Source: Candidatus Colivivens caballi
GTDB taxonomy: Bacteria > Bacteroidota > Bacteroidia > Bacteroidales > Bacteroidaceae
Length of the DNA: 64,000 nt
Direction: 5' to 3'
Assembly: GCA_018065565.1 (NCBI GenBank)
Contig: JAGHSZ010000007.1
Coordinates: 1-64,000 of the forward strand
Shown: in pieces, positions 43,637 through 53,111 of the stretch
Layout: the number at the start of each line of letters is the position of its first letter
Numbering within the stretch: the first letter of the stretch is position 1
Translations under genes and position numbers: made by a program
Notes under the pieces: generated by a model
What the model saw: the letters and a program-made list of their open reading frames with translations, nothing else
Told to the model about the DNA's origin: nothing
The model's database searches: none

Positions 43637-44968
43637 TTACAGTTCCTTGACGAATTGCTTGAACTGTTCGCCGCGGTCCTCCATGTTCTTGAAAAGGTCG
43701 AAACTTGCACAGCATGGACTGAGCAGCACTGCTGCACCTGGGCGAGCCATGGCAAAGCATTCTTTCACACAGTCCTTCATGCTGGTCACATCGGCGATTG
43801 GCAGACCGAACGAGTCGAAGTTCTCGTGCAGTTTCTTGTTGTCAACACCGAGGAATACCAGTCCTATGCATTTCTCGCGGACGAGGTCGTAGATTTCGCT
43901 GTAATCGTTGCCTTTGTCGATGCCGCCAAGGATTAGGACTGTTGGCTTGGTCATGCTTTCGAGGGCGTACCAGCAGGCGTTGACATTGGTGGCCTTTGAA
44001 TCGTTGATGAATTCTACATTGCGGATGGTACCAGCCTTTTCGAGTCGGTGCTCCACACCCGCAAACGAACTCAACCCCTTGCGCAGGTCTTCGTCGCTGA
44101 TGCCTGCAAGGTGTGCTGTGATGCCTGCTGCCAGTGAATTGTAGAGGTTGTGCTTGCCGCGGAGCGACAGTGCGTCCTGTTCCATGTTGAACGGAGTCGG
44201 TGCTTCGATGGTGTATTGCCCCTTGTCGGCGTAGGCGATGGCACCGTTGCCCTTGAATTCAGAGAATGGGAACAGCTGTGCTTTCAGGTTGTATTTTTTC
44301 AGTTCTTCGCTGACGATAGGGTCATCGTTCCAGAAGATGAATGCATCCTGCTCGGTCTGGTTCTGGGTGATGCGCATCTTTGCATCGACATAGTTCTGCA
44401 TCTTGAAGTCATAGCGGTCGAGGTGGTCAGGTGTGATGTTCATCAGGATTGCCAGGTCGGCCTTGAACTCGTACATGTTGTCGAGCTGGAAACTGCTGAG
44501 TTCGATGACATAGTAGTCGAAGTGCTCTGTTGCAACCTGCAATGCCAGACTGCGGCCGATGTTGCCGGCAAGTCCTACATTGTAGCCTGCGTTTTTCAGG
44601 ATGTGGAAGATGAGCGAAGTGGTGGTGGTCTTGCCGTTTGAACCCGTGATGCAGATCATCTTGGCATCGGTGTAGCGTCCTGCAAACTCAATCTCTGAAA
44701 TGATTGGTGTGCCCTGTGCCTTCAACTGCTGAATGACTGGTGCTTTGTCGGGAATGCCTGGACTCTTGATGACCTCGTCGGCATTGAGCACCTTTTCCAG
44801 TGTGTGGTCGCCTTCTTCCCATGGAATTTGGTAGTCGTCGAGTTGTTTCTTGTAGTTGTCCTTGATGGCTGACTTGTCAGAGACAAACACATCAAAGCCT
44901 TTCACTTTTGCCAGTACGGCTGCTCCTGCGCCGCTTTCTCCGGCTCCTAATATGACTATTCGTTTCAT
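43637..44968 (-). CDS. murD: UDP-MurNAc-L-alanine--D-glutamate ligase
   Basis: Adds D-glutamate to the peptidoglycan precursor. The 443-residue protein has ILGAGESGAGAA at the N-terminus, the ATP loop ITGSNGKTTTTS near 108-119, NITPDHLDRY near 177 and FINDSKATNVNA near 315, all as expected for MurD. Length is normal. It follows mraY by 98 bases. Confidence 0.97.
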   Translation of the reverse strand: MKRIVILGAGESGAGAAVLAKVKGFDVFVSDKSAIKDNYKKQLDDYQIPWEEGDHTLEKVLNADEVIKSPGIPDKAPVIQQLKAQGTPIISEIEFAGRYTDAKMICITGSNGKTTTTSLIFHILKNAGYNVGLAGNIGRSLALQVATEHFDYYVIELSSFQLDNMYEFKADLAILMNITPDHLDRYDFKMQNYVDAKMRITQNQTEQDAFIFWNDDPIVSEELKKYNLKAQLFPFSEFKGNGAIAYADKGQYTIEAPTPFNMEQDALSLRGKHNLYNSLAAGITAHLAGISDEDLRKGLSSFAGVEHRLEKAGTIRNVEFINDSKATNVNACWYALESMTKPTVLILGGIDKGNDYSEIYDLVREKCIGLVFLGVDNKKLHENFDSFGLPIADVTSMKDCVKECFAMARPGAAVLLSPCCASFDLFKNMEDRGEQFKQFVKEL

Positions 44969-45066
44969 CTTTTATTAACTCACTAATATGTTTTTACTCA
45001 CTAAATGTCTTGATTGTTGTTCTTGTTGGTAGTGTGGCTGCGGCATCAGTCTTGCCGCATGAGCCG

Positions 45067-46335
45067 TTATCTTATTTTCAGCGTGATGATGGTTGCTGCG
45101 GCGAGCAGGATGGTCACAATCCAGAAGCGGATGGTGATGGTGTTCTCGTGCAGAACTGTTGTCGGACGCTTGATGAGGTACTTGATGTCGGGCTGCAACT
45201 GGTTTTGCAGTACACGGAAGTGGTCGTGGATAGGTGCGCGCTTGAATATGCGCTGTTTTACACCCTTCTTGGTTCCCTTCTTTGCATACCACACTTGCAG
45301 CATGACTGACAGACTCTCAACGAGGAAGATGCCGCAGAGGATAGGCATCAGCAGTTCCTTGTGGATGATGACCGCTGTGACCGCGATGACACCTCCGATG
45401 GACAGACTGCCCGTGTCGCCCATGAACACTTTTGCTGGGTATGTGTTGTACCAGAGGAAACCGATGAGTGCCCCGATGAATCCGCATAGGAACACCACCA
45501 CTTCCTGGGTACCAGGCAGGTACATCACATTGAGGTAGGCGGCATAGTGTATGTTACTCGACACATATGCCAGTATGCCCAGAGCCACGCCTATGATGGC
45601 AGAGTTGCCTGCACACATACCGTCCATTCCGTCGTTGAGGTTTGAACCGTTTGACACAGCTGTGATGACGAATGTGGTGACGAGGATGAACAGAATCCAG
45701 CCGCATGCACGGCGTGTCTTTCCGTCCTGAATCCAGCTGAATGCTTCATAGTAGTCGAGATTGTTGTTTTTGAAGAATGGCACGGTTGTGACGGTCGATT
45801 TTCGTGCTTCACTCTTGTGATAGACCACTGTGGATTCTCCCTTTTCCTTCTCGACATTCTCGCTTACAACTGCCTGCGGACTCAGCCACAGTGCCACGCC
45901 GACGAGGATGCCCAGTGCCAGCTGACCGAGAATCTTGATGTGTGGCTTCATGCCGTCCTTGTTGCCGCGGAGCTTGATGAGGTCATCGATGAAACCCAGC
46001 AGACCGAACCACAGGATGGTGATGATGAGCAGGTCCATGTAGATGTTGTCGAGTCGTCCGAGCAACAGTGCAGGGACAACGACCGCCAGCACAATGACAA
46101 TTCCACCCATTGACGGTGTGTCTTTCTTCATCACTCCGTAAGGGTCGATGGCGGCATCGCGTGCCTTTTCGATATGGCGTTTGCGCTTCATGTATGTGAT
46201 GAATCCCTTGCCCACAAACATCATGATGAGCAGTGACAGCATCAGTGCCAGTAGTGAACGGAAGGAAATGTAAGAGAACATTCCTGCTCCAGGGATGTTC
46301 CATTCGTCGAGAAATCTGAACAGATAGTATAACAT
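45067..46335 (-). CDS. mraY: phospho-MurNAc-pentapeptide transferase MraY
   Basis: Transfers phospho-MurNAc-pentapeptide to undecaprenyl phosphate, making lipid I. The 422-residue protein is ~60 residues longer than E. coli MraY. About ten helices are visible; the catalytic/Mg segments are NLNDGMDGMCAGNSAI near 232 and MGDTGSLSIGGVIA near 305, with HHEL-type C-terminal APIHDHFRV. An insertion of ~50 polar residues (about 155-205, including EKEKGESTVVYHKSEARKST) interrupts the usual spacing; comparable insertions are known from Bacteroidetes homologues. Confidence 0.96.
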   Translation of the reverse strand: MLYYLFRFLDEWNIPGAGMFSYISFRSLLALMLSLLIMMFVGKGFITYMKRKRHIEKARDAAIDPYGVMKKDTPSMGGIVIVLAVVVPALLLGRLDNIYMDLLIITILWFGLLGFIDDLIKLRGNKDGMKPHIKILGQLALGILVGVALWLSPQAVVSENVEKEKGESTVVYHKSEARKSTVTTVPFFKNNNLDYYEAFSWIQDGKTRRACGWILFILVTTFVITAVSNGSNLNDGMDGMCAGNSAIIGVALGILAYVSSNIHYAAYLNVMYLPGTQEVVVFLCGFIGALIGFLWYNTYPAKVFMGDTGSLSIGGVIAVTAVIIHKELLMPILCGIFLVESLSVMLQVWYAKKGTKKGVKQRIFKRAPIHDHFRVLQNQLQPDIKYLIKRPTTVLHENTITIRFWIVTILLAAATIITLKIR

Positions 46336-46430
46336 TATATTACTTGAATTTGGTTATTAGATAGGGATGATGCTCTGTCGTGCAGTTGTGCGTCATCGTC
46401 ATGTATTGTGAATCGCCGGTGCCGCTGGCA

Positions 46431-47879
46431 TTAACTGAATGCTTTTGCCACCTCTTCCTTGTCGTCGAAGTGGTGCTTCACACCCTTTATTTCCTGATAG
46501 TCTTCGTGTCCCTTGCCGGCAATGAGTATCACATCACCCTTCTGTGCCATCATGCATGCAGTGCGGATGGCTTCGCGTCGGTCGGTGATGGCGAGCACAT
46601 TGCGTCGCTGCTCGTCGTCGAGTCCGGCAAGCATGTCATTGATGATGTCCTGTGGTTCCTCGAAGCGAGGGTTATCGCTGGTGATGATGACGCGGTCGCT
46701 CTGGCGTACGGCTTCTTGTGCCATCAGTGGTCGCTTGCCCTTGTCGCGGTTGCCGCCTGCACCACAGACTGTGATGACCTGTCCGCGGCCTTCGAGTACT
46801 CCGTGAATGGCTTTGAGCACATTTGCCAGTGCATCAGGTGTGTGGGCATAGTCAACGATGGCTGTGTAGCCCGATGGCGAACGCATTGACTCGAATCGTC
46901 CGCTCACTGGCTTCATCATGCTGAGTGCTACCAGCACATCGTGAGGCCGTTTGCCGAGCATCACTGCACATCCATAGACAGCGAGCAGGTTAGAGACATT
47001 GAACTTGCCGATGAACTGCACGCCCACTTCTTCGCCGTTGATGTCGAGGTACATGCCCTCGAAGTGACATTCTATGATTTTTGCCTTGAAGTCGGCTTGG
47101 CTCTGCATTGAGTAGGTCTTCACCTCTGCCTTGGTGTTCTGTGCCATGACCAGTCCGTTCTTGTCGTCGGCATTGGTCACCATGAATGCGTCGGCAGGCA
47201 GTTGGTCGAAGAACTGCTTCTTGGCTTTCAGATAGTTGTCGAAGGTCTTGTGGTAGTCGAGGTGGTCGCGTGTGATGTTGGTGAACAGGCCACCGGCAAA
47301 TGTCAGTCCACCTATGCGGTTCTGTACGATGGAGTGTGAACTGACTTCCATGAACACATATTCACAGCCGGCATCTGCCATCTGGGCAAGCAATCGGTTG
47401 AGTGTGATTGGGTCGGGAGTGGTGTGCTCGGTCGGTATGGCTTCGCCGTCGATGTAGTTGACCACGGTCGAAAGCAGACCTGCGTGATGTCCCATCTGGC
47501 GGAAGAGGTTGTAGAGCGTGGTGGCAATGGTTGTCTTGCCGTTGGTTCCGGTCACGCCGATGAGGTGGAGTTTCTGTGTAGGATTGCCATAGAATGCGGT
47601 GGCAACCTGTCCGGTGCTGAGTTCAGTGTTGCCAATCTGGACATAAGTGACTTGCGGGTTGATTTCTTCCGGCATGTCCTGGCACAGGATGGCTCTTGCA
47701 CCTTTCTCGATAGCCTTGCCTATGTATGTGTGTCCATCCACCTGTGTGCCTTTCACTGCGATGAACAAGTGACCGTCAGCCACTTGTCGTGAGTCGATGT
47801 TCACACCTGTTATTTCGCACTTGTCATCACCCTTGATGCTGATGATGTTCAGTCCTTTTATGAGTTGGTTGAGTGTCAT
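46431..47879 (-). CDS. murE: UDP-MurNAc-tripeptide synthetase MurE (meso-DAP type)
   Basis: Adds the third stem amino acid. The 482-residue protein has the ATP loop [13 protein letters not shown] near 113, [10 protein letters not shown] near 207 and the substrate-selecting motif SDNPRFEEP near 400. DNPR indicates meso-diaminopimelate rather than lysine, as expected for a Gram-negative. It is 50 bases after the ftsI gene and 95 before mraY. Confidence 0.96.
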   Translation of the reverse strand: MTLNQLIKGLNIISIKGDDKCEITGVNIDSRQVADGHLFIAVKGTQVDGHTYIGKAIEKGARAILCQDMPEEINPQVTYVQIGNTELSTGQVATAFYGNPTQKLHLIGVTGTNGKTTIATTLYNLFRQMGHHAGLLSTVVNYIDGEAIPTEHTTPDPITLNRLLAQMADAGCEYVFMEVSSHSIVQNRIGGLTFAGGLFTNITRDHLDYHKTFDNYLKAKKQFFDQLPADAFMVTNADDKNGLVMAQNTKAEVKTYSMQSQADFKAKIIECHFEGMYLDINGEEVGVQFIGKFNVSNLLAVYGCAVMLGKRPHDVLVALSMMKPVSGRFESMRSPSGYTAIVDYAHTPDALANVLKAIHGVLEGRGQVITVCGAGGNRDKGKRPLMAQEAVRQSDRVIITSDNPRFEEPQDIINDMLAGLDDEQRRNVLAITDRREAIRTACMMAQKGDVILIAGKGHEDYQEIKGVKHHFDDKEEVAKAFS

Positions 47880-47929
47880 CTTCTTTTATGTATTGTTTTT
47901 GTTATCTCTGATATATGATGTGTGATTTG

Positions 47930-50152
47930 TCAGTTCAGTTCTATGTTCACCACTTTGCCCTTTGAGACCTTTGCCCCGGCAGCCACCGACTGGCTCTTGA
48001 CCACGCCGCAGCCGCTGACACGGGCTTTCATGCCACATCGCTCGATGAGGTAGATGGCATCGCGTGCTCCCAGTCCGACGAGGTTTGGCATGGTCTTGCT
48101 GCTGACCTTTTGTTTGCTGAACATCACAGATGTGCCGTTGGTCTCTGACCAGCCGAGTTCGTCGCCCTTGTACTTGTCGCCCTTCATCGGAACATTCAGT
48201 GCGCTGAGCACAGTGCGTGCATCGCTGATGAAACCGCGCTTAACTTCTGGCACAAACTGTGAGAGTGAGTCCTTTGCGCGTGACAGGTCGTTGGTGATGT
48301 TCTTGGCATAGACGCTTTCGGCAATCTGCTTGAACACGCGTCCTGATTGCAAACCTCCTGATGCACCGGCCGAATAGTTTCGGATGGTGACCATGCAGGT
48401 GTATTGTGGTGCTTCGTAAGGGAAGTATCCGCAGAAACTGACGAGGTGACCGCCGCCCTTGTAACTTCCGTTCTTGCCTACCAACTGTGCAGTTCCCGTC
48501 TTGCCTGCCACCGTGAAATAAGGACTGCGAGCAGGTTTGCCGACGCCTTCCGACACCACGCGACGCAGCATGTCCTGCACCTGGCTTACTGCCTCTTGGC
48601 GGGCTATCTGCTGCTTCAACACTACCACTGGTATGGTGTCGATGATTTCGCCGTTACGCTGTATTGCCTTCACAAAACGCGGCTTGACCATTGTGCCGTT
48701 GTTGGCAATGGCATTGTAGAATGTACATGTGGAGATTGGAGGAATCTGTGTCTCGTAGCCGATTGACATCCATGCCAGTGCAGTGGCAGACCAGTTGCTG
48801 CGGTCGGCTTTCGGCATACGGATGACAGGCACTGCTGAACCAACGAAAGGCAGATGGAGGTCGGCTCCGATGCCCACGCGTTTCAGTCCTTCGACAAATT
48901 TCTCTGGATTCTTATGATAGTGTGCATCGATGAGTCGGCTCACTCCGATGTTGGACGAATACATCAGTGTGTGTGCCACATCCATGTCGCCGTAGCCGCC
49001 TCTGTACCAGTTGTGGTCCTTCATCATTGCTCCGTACATGTTGTACACACCGCCGTTTCCGCTCACATGGTCGTCGGGAGTGATGACTCCGTCGTCGAGG
49101 GCAACGAGGATGGATGCAGTCTTGAATGTGGAACCAGGTTCCATCAGTGCTGCAAGGGCGAAGTTGCGTGCTTCGTAGAATTCGCCGTCGTCGTATCGGG
49201 CGAGGTTGACCATTGCCTTCACATCGCCGGTCTTGACTTCCATCAGCACCACGACACCCATGTCGGCATCGATGACGGAGAGTTGTTCGCGCAGTGCGCT
49301 TTCGCAGATGTCCTGCATGGTGATGTCGATGGTCGAGACGATGTCGTACCCGTTGACAGGTTGTTTGTCAATGATTGGGATATACTTGTTGCGCACCTTG
49401 CGGCGGTGCTGTATGCCCGGTGTGCCACGGAGTATGGAGTCGTATGCCAGTTCGAGTCCGGAGCGTGCAGAGTCTTTTGCACCGAACATCTCGCCCAGCG
49501 TGCGTCGTGCCAGCGACCCGAACGGCTTCTTGCGGTTGTTGCGTGGCTCGACACTGAGACCTACATAGTACTTGCGCTTGACTGATTCGTTGAAGAATGG
49601 CAGACGCAGCAGTTCGTTGTACTGAATGTAGTTGAGCACCTGCCCCTTGCATATTTCAAAGTAGCGGCGGTGTTCGTTCCATCCCTGTGCTATGTGCTCG
49701 CGGTACTCCTTTGCAGTGCGTGTTGGGCATATTTCCTCTAACCCACGGCAGATGGAGTCGATGATGGCGGCATATGCGTCACCCTTGCCGAGGAACAATG
49801 AGTCCTTAGTGAAATAGATGATGGAGTCCTGACGGGTGAAGAGGTCAGTGTGTACGATGTCCTTCGAATTTTTAGGTACACCCGAACTGATGCCCGACAT
49901 GAAGTCGATATATACCTTGTAGTCGGGCAGGCTGCTTGCCATCAGCTGTCCGTCGTCGGAGAGTATGTTGCCGCGTGTGGGTGGCACGATGAGGCTGTCC
50001 TTCTCGAATGCCACATGCCTGCGGTCTTCCCACATCTGCTTGTCAAAAATCATGGTCTTCACCATGCAAATCACGATGCCCACTGCCATCAGCAGTGCTA
50101 TGGCAACAATGATAGGGAACTTGCCTGTGATGTACTTCTTGTCAAATTTCAT
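47930..50152 (-). CDS. ftsI: division transpeptidase FtsI (PBP3-like) with PASTA domain
   Basis: A class B penicillin-binding protein that cross-links septal peptidoglycan with FtsW. The 740-residue protein has one N-terminal helix (~13-34), a dimerisation domain, and a transpeptidase domain with EPGSTFK (catalytic Ser), YSSN and AGKTGTAQ. Residues ~680-740 form a PASTA domain (MPNLVGLGARDAIYLIERCG). PASTA on the division PBP is unusual in Proteobacteria but common in Bacteroidetes. It follows the ftsL-like gene by 67 bases. Confidence 0.95.
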   Translation of the reverse strand: MKFDKKYITGKFPIIVAIALLMAVGIVICMVKTMIFDKQMWEDRRHVAFEKDSLIVPPTRGNILSDDGQLMASSLPDYKVYIDFMSGISSGVPKNSKDIVHTDLFTRQDSIIYFTKDSLFLGKGDAYAAIIDSICRGLEEICPTRTAKEYREHIAQGWNEHRRYFEICKGQVLNYIQYNELLRLPFFNESVKRKYYVGLSVEPRNNRKKPFGSLARRTLGEMFGAKDSARSGLELAYDSILRGTPGIQHRRKVRNKYIPIIDKQPVNGYDIVSTIDITMQDICESALREQLSVIDADMGVVVLMEVKTGDVKAMVNLARYDDGEFYEARNFALAALMEPGSTFKTASILVALDDGVITPDDHVSGNGGVYNMYGAMMKDHNWYRGGYGDMDVAHTLMYSSNIGVSRLIDAHYHKNPEKFVEGLKRVGIGADLHLPFVGSAVPVIRMPKADRSNWSATALAWMSIGYETQIPPISTCTFYNAIANNGTMVKPRFVKAIQRNGEIIDTIPVVVLKQQIARQEAVSQVQDMLRRVVSEGVGKPARSPYFTVAGKTGTAQLVGKNGSYKGGGHLVSFCGYFPYEAPQYTCMVTIRNYSAGASGGLQSGRVFKQIAESVYAKNITNDLSRAKDSLSQFVPEVKRGFISDARTVLSALNVPMKGDKYKGDELGWSETNGTSVMFSKQKVSSKTMPNLVGLGARDAIYLIERCGMKARVSGCGVVKSQSVAAGAKVSKGKVVNIELN

Positions 50153-50219
50153 TTCGCTCGATTCTTACTTTATTCTCCTTGATTCCGTGTATAATTGTCC
50201 GTATGTAGGTGTCTGTGAC

Positions 50220-50669
50220 TTATTCTTCTTCCTGGTCCTTGATTCCGAACAGAGGTGCGCCAGGTGTGCTGATGAGTGAGTCGCCGTATGATCTCAGTGC
50301 GTCTTCGATCTTTGACTGGCGGCTGAGGTTGAGCAGTTCGCCGTTGATGGTCAGTACATTGTATCGCTGTTCTTGAAGTTCAGTTTTGAGGCTGTCGATG
50401 AGCAGAATCTCCTGCTGGCTGGCATAGCGGTTTCCGGTGTAGAACAGCAGCAGTACGACGACGAAGATGCAGAATCCCACCTGTCGCAGCACAAACTTGC
50501 TTTGGAGGATGTCGCCTCCAAGAATGGTTTTGAGTGTGATTTTTGTTGAGTCGTCGCTGCCATCTTCGTTGTCATCGGTGAACTTCTTGATGGCTTTGAT
50601 GGCTTCGGCCTTGTCCGACTGGTATTGCTGTTCGGCTTGTTGGAGTTCTTGCTCTTTTTCTTCGTTCAT
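50220..50669 (-). CDS. FtsL-like divisome protein
   Basis: A small bitopic protein of 149 residues from MNEEKEQELQQ; an in-frame start 12 codons earlier is possible. The N-terminus is cytoplasmic and acidic/Gln-rich, a single helix lies at about 71-90 (VGFCIFVVVLLLFYTG), and a periplasmic coiled coil follows (EILLIDSLKTELQEQRYNVLTINGELLNLSRQSK). This is the FtsL plan, and its place between rsmH and ftsI is the normal ftsL position. Sequence similarity among FtsL proteins is weak, so the call rests on topology and context. Confidence 0.82.
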   Translation of the reverse strand: MNEEKEQELQQAEQQYQSDKAEAIKAIKKFTDDNEDGSDDSTKITLKTILGGDILQSKFVLRQVGFCIFVVVLLLFYTGNRYASQQEILLIDSLKTELQEQRYNVLTINGELLNLSRQSKIEDALRSYGDSLISTPGAPLFGIKDQEEE

Positions 50670-50911
50670 CGAATGTGGATTGATTTTGTTGAAGTTGAAT
50701 ATCATGCAGTCAGCGTGTGCCCTGAAATGGAGGCTGGCTGTACTGCATGCAACTGCTTGTGGTTTATTAACTCTGAAAAACTGTTGTCTCTACTTTCTCA
50801 ATTTGTTTTTCCCGTGGTGCTTTGCGTGTGCTCCCTCTGCGGATTGGGCAGATGGCAGGAGCACTTTCTCACTAAATTCTCAGATAATTGATTGTCGGAT
50901 GTCGTTTCCTG
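50670..50911 (-). other. spacer between rsmH and the ftsL-like gene, with stem-loops
   Basis: GTGCTCC (50828-50834) pairs with GGAGCAC (50858-50864), with an inner CTGC/GCAG. A second arm pair, ATGCAGT (50704-50710)/ACTGCAT (50742-50748), lies just before the ftsL-like gene. No gene is seen in this 242-base interval. Confidence 0.4.
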
Positions 50912-51892
50912 CTACTGTTGAAGGAGGGCAGCCACACGGAGTTTTGCACTTCGTGACCTTGGGTTGGTCTGCTGCTCCTCGGCTGACGGCAGAATCGGCT
51001 TGCGTGTCACGATGGTGAACGGCGACGATGTGCGTCCGTAGAAGTCTTTCTCTTCGCGCCCTTCGGTGTTGCCGGTCTTCATCAGGTTCTTGACGAGCCT
51101 GTCTTCGAGCGAGTGATAGGTGATGACCACCAGTCGTCCGCCAGGTTTGAGTATCTGGGTGGTTGACTGCAACATTTCGGTCAGTGCCTCCATCTCGTGA
51201 TTGACTTCGATGCGTAGTGCCTGAAATGCTTTTGCCATCTCTTTCTTCTCGCGGTCGCGTGGGAAGAAGGGCTGTAACAGGTTGAGCAGTTCGCCAATCG
51301 TCGCGATTGGGTGTTGCTCACGATTTTTAAGTATTGAGGATGCTATCTGGCGACTTTGGCGCAGTTCTCCGTAGAGGTAGAAAATGTCGGCAAGCCGCTC
51401 TTGTGAATAAGTATTGAGGATGTCTGCCGCCGTAAGGCGTGCCTGACGATTCATTCGCATGTCGAGAGGTGCATCGGGATAGCGGAATGAGAATCCGCGT
51501 GACTCGTCGTCGAAGTGGTGCGACGACACCCCGAGGTCAGCAAGCACTGCATCGACTCCCTCGGTCTCTCCATGATACTGCATGAAGTTCTTGATGAAGC
51601 GGAAGTTGCTTCGCACGAAGGTGAACGGCTTGTTGCTGCCGTTGTTGTATTCGGCTTCGATGGCTTCTGCGTTGGCGATGGCATCAGCGTCCTGGTCGAA
51701 ACTGTACAGGCGTGCCTTGCTGCCGTTGCCAGTTGCATCCGCTGAATCTTCGCACTGGCGTATGCGGCGCAGGATTTCGCGGCTGTGGCCGCCTCCTCCG
51801 AAGGTGACATCCACATAAACGCCGCCTGCGTGGATTTCCATCGCGTCGATACTCTCGTTCAGCAGGACGGGTATGTGGTACTGTGTCTCCAT
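50912..51892 (-). CDS. rsmH: 16S rRNA (cytosine-1402-N4)-methyltransferase
   Basis: Methylates C1402 in the ribosomal P site. The 326-residue protein has HIPVLLNESIDAM at the start, the SAM loop YVDVTFGGGGHSREIL near 26-41, ADLGVSSHHFDDESRGFSFR near 118 and the C-terminal VITYHSLEDRLVK near 256. Its start shares one base with the mraZ stop, the typical mraZ-rsmH pairing that opens dcw clusters. Confidence 0.97.
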   Translation of the reverse strand: METQYHIPVLLNESIDAMEIHAGGVYVDVTFGGGGHSREILRRIRQCEDSADATGNGSKARLYSFDQDADAIANAEAIEAEYNNGSNKPFTFVRSNFRFIKNFMQYHGETEGVDAVLADLGVSSHHFDDESRGFSFRYPDAPLDMRMNRQARLTAADILNTYSQERLADIFYLYGELRQSRQIASSILKNREQHPIATIGELLNLLQPFFPRDREKKEMAKAFQALRIEVNHEMEALTEMLQSTTQILKPGGRLVVITYHSLEDRLVKNLMKTGNTEGREEKDFYGRTSSPFTIVTRKPILPSAEEQQTNPRSRSAKLRVAALLQQ

Positions 51893-52344
51893 CAGATTGT
51901 TCCTCCCATCAGTTGCTGAATGTCACTTCCAAGTGACGGTTCCGATTGTTGCAGGTGCTGTTCCAGAGTCTGTCGGTCCCACAGCTCGATGTGGTCATCG
52001 ACGGCAAGAAACCGTACATCAGTGGTGATGCGTGCAAATTCCATCTTGCGCTTGTTTATCAAGATGCGCCCGTTGCTGTCGGTCTCGACCATTTCGGCGT
52101 CTGCCACAAACTGTCGTTTCACCTGCTGGTGCTGACTGTTCCATCGGTTGAGCCTCGTGTCGAGTTCGTCGAGCATCTCGTGCCACAGACTTGATGGGTA
52201 GAGTACAAGGCATGGCTGAAACAGGTCCTGACGCATCACGAGTGTGGTACACTCTTCTGCTTCGAGCACCTTTCTCAACGGTGCGGGAAGGAACACTCTA
52301 CCCTTCGCATCCGTCTTTGCCGTGTAGTCTCCAATGAAACGCAT
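51892..52344 (-). CDS. mraZ: transcriptional regulator MraZ
   Basis: A ring-forming DNA-binding protein with two AbrB-like (SpoVT-AbrB) domains that represses dcw operons in other bacteria. The 150-residue protein starts MRFIGDYTAKTDAKGRVFLPAPLRK; the second domain contains VETDSNGRILINKRKMEFARI. It is first in the cluster, so autoregulation at the promoter just upstream is likely by analogy. MraZ usually binds direct repeats such as TGGGN; I do not see an obvious array of these here. Confidence 0.95.
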   Translation of the reverse strand: MRFIGDYTAKTDAKGRVFLPAPLRKVLEAEECTTLVMRQDLFQPCLVLYPSSLWHEMLDELDTRLNRWNSQHQQVKRQFVADAEMVETDSNGRILINKRKMEFARITTDVRFLAVDDHIELWDRQTLEQHLQQSEPSLGSDIQQLMGGTI

Positions 52345-52400
52345 CTGCCTTGATTCTTTTACTTAATACCCTGTCTAACTCTGGTTTTCGTTTTCGAGTG

Positions 52401-52408
52401 CAAATTTA
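52401..52408 (-). promoter_or_regulatory. -7 element of the dcw promoter (mraZ)
   Basis: On the minus strand TAAATTTG fits TAnnTTTG, giving a leader of about 50 bases before mraZ. The -33 element is poor. Confidence 0.5.
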
Positions 52409-52616
52409 CTAAAACTTTTTCATACTTTCCCCACATTTCCCCACATTTTTTCAAACTTTTTTTAAGTTTATTTATTGGTGTATATAAACTGCTGATAATC
52501 AAATGGTGCATTGGTGGGGCGAGAAGCGGGTGCAAACTCCGTTTTTACAGTGAAGTCTGTTGGCTGAAACTGTTTTGAAAATGGATTGTCAATCGTCCAT
52601 AGGAAAATGCCTGAAC

Positions 52617-52810
52617 GAGCGCTCGTGTTTTCCTTATCGAGCGCTCATGTTTATGAAAAGGTGTACACCAAAATTCAGAAAGGTGTACACCTTTTCGGAA
52701 TAACCTGTACACCTTTTTTCAGGAAGGTGTACACCTTTTTCAATTATCCACCGCACGATTGACCATTTATGAGCGCTCGCGAGGCAATTTCCGTGCGCTC
52801 GCGAGGCAAT
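52617..52810 (+). repeat. cluster of two palindrome families upstream of the dcw operon
   Basis: The octamer palindrome GAGCGCTC occurs at 52617, 52639 and 52771, and a 16-bp unit GCGCTCGCGAGGCAAT occurs at 52773 and 52795. Between them the decamer palindrome GGTGTACACC occurs at 52660, 52682 and 52726, with a degenerate copy at 52704; these are spaced 22 bases apart throughout. This lies in the 767-base gene-free gap (52345-53111) between divergent mraZ and the beta-barrel gene. The rest of the gap holds only promoters. Confidence 0.8.
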
Positions 52811-52899
52811 CCTTGTCGTGACCTCAATGCAGCGGATACCGATGCGGCGGCGTTTCTACTTGATTTTTCGTTGCAAAATACAAATTTTCCATTCGCTTT

Positions 52900-52930
52900 T
52901 TTGCTGTTTACAAAAAAATGACTACCTTTG
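52900..52930 (+). promoter_or_regulatory. promoter of the outer-membrane beta-barrel gene
   Basis: TTTG (52900-52903), 19 bases, TACCTTTG (52923-52930). The leader to the start codon is about 175 bases. Confidence 0.75.
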
Positions 52931-53111
52931 CCACGGAGTATGTTTCCGCATTGCAGGTCGATGCGGCAGAGTCAATACATATTTTTTCGTCTCCGGTGGC
53001 TCGGAGGCTCTTTACCATCTGACGATGCGTTTCTAACCCGATAGATTGCAATCTCATTTCTTAACAACTGTAATATCATTTTTAACAATAGAATTCTAAC
53101 ACTTGATAATT

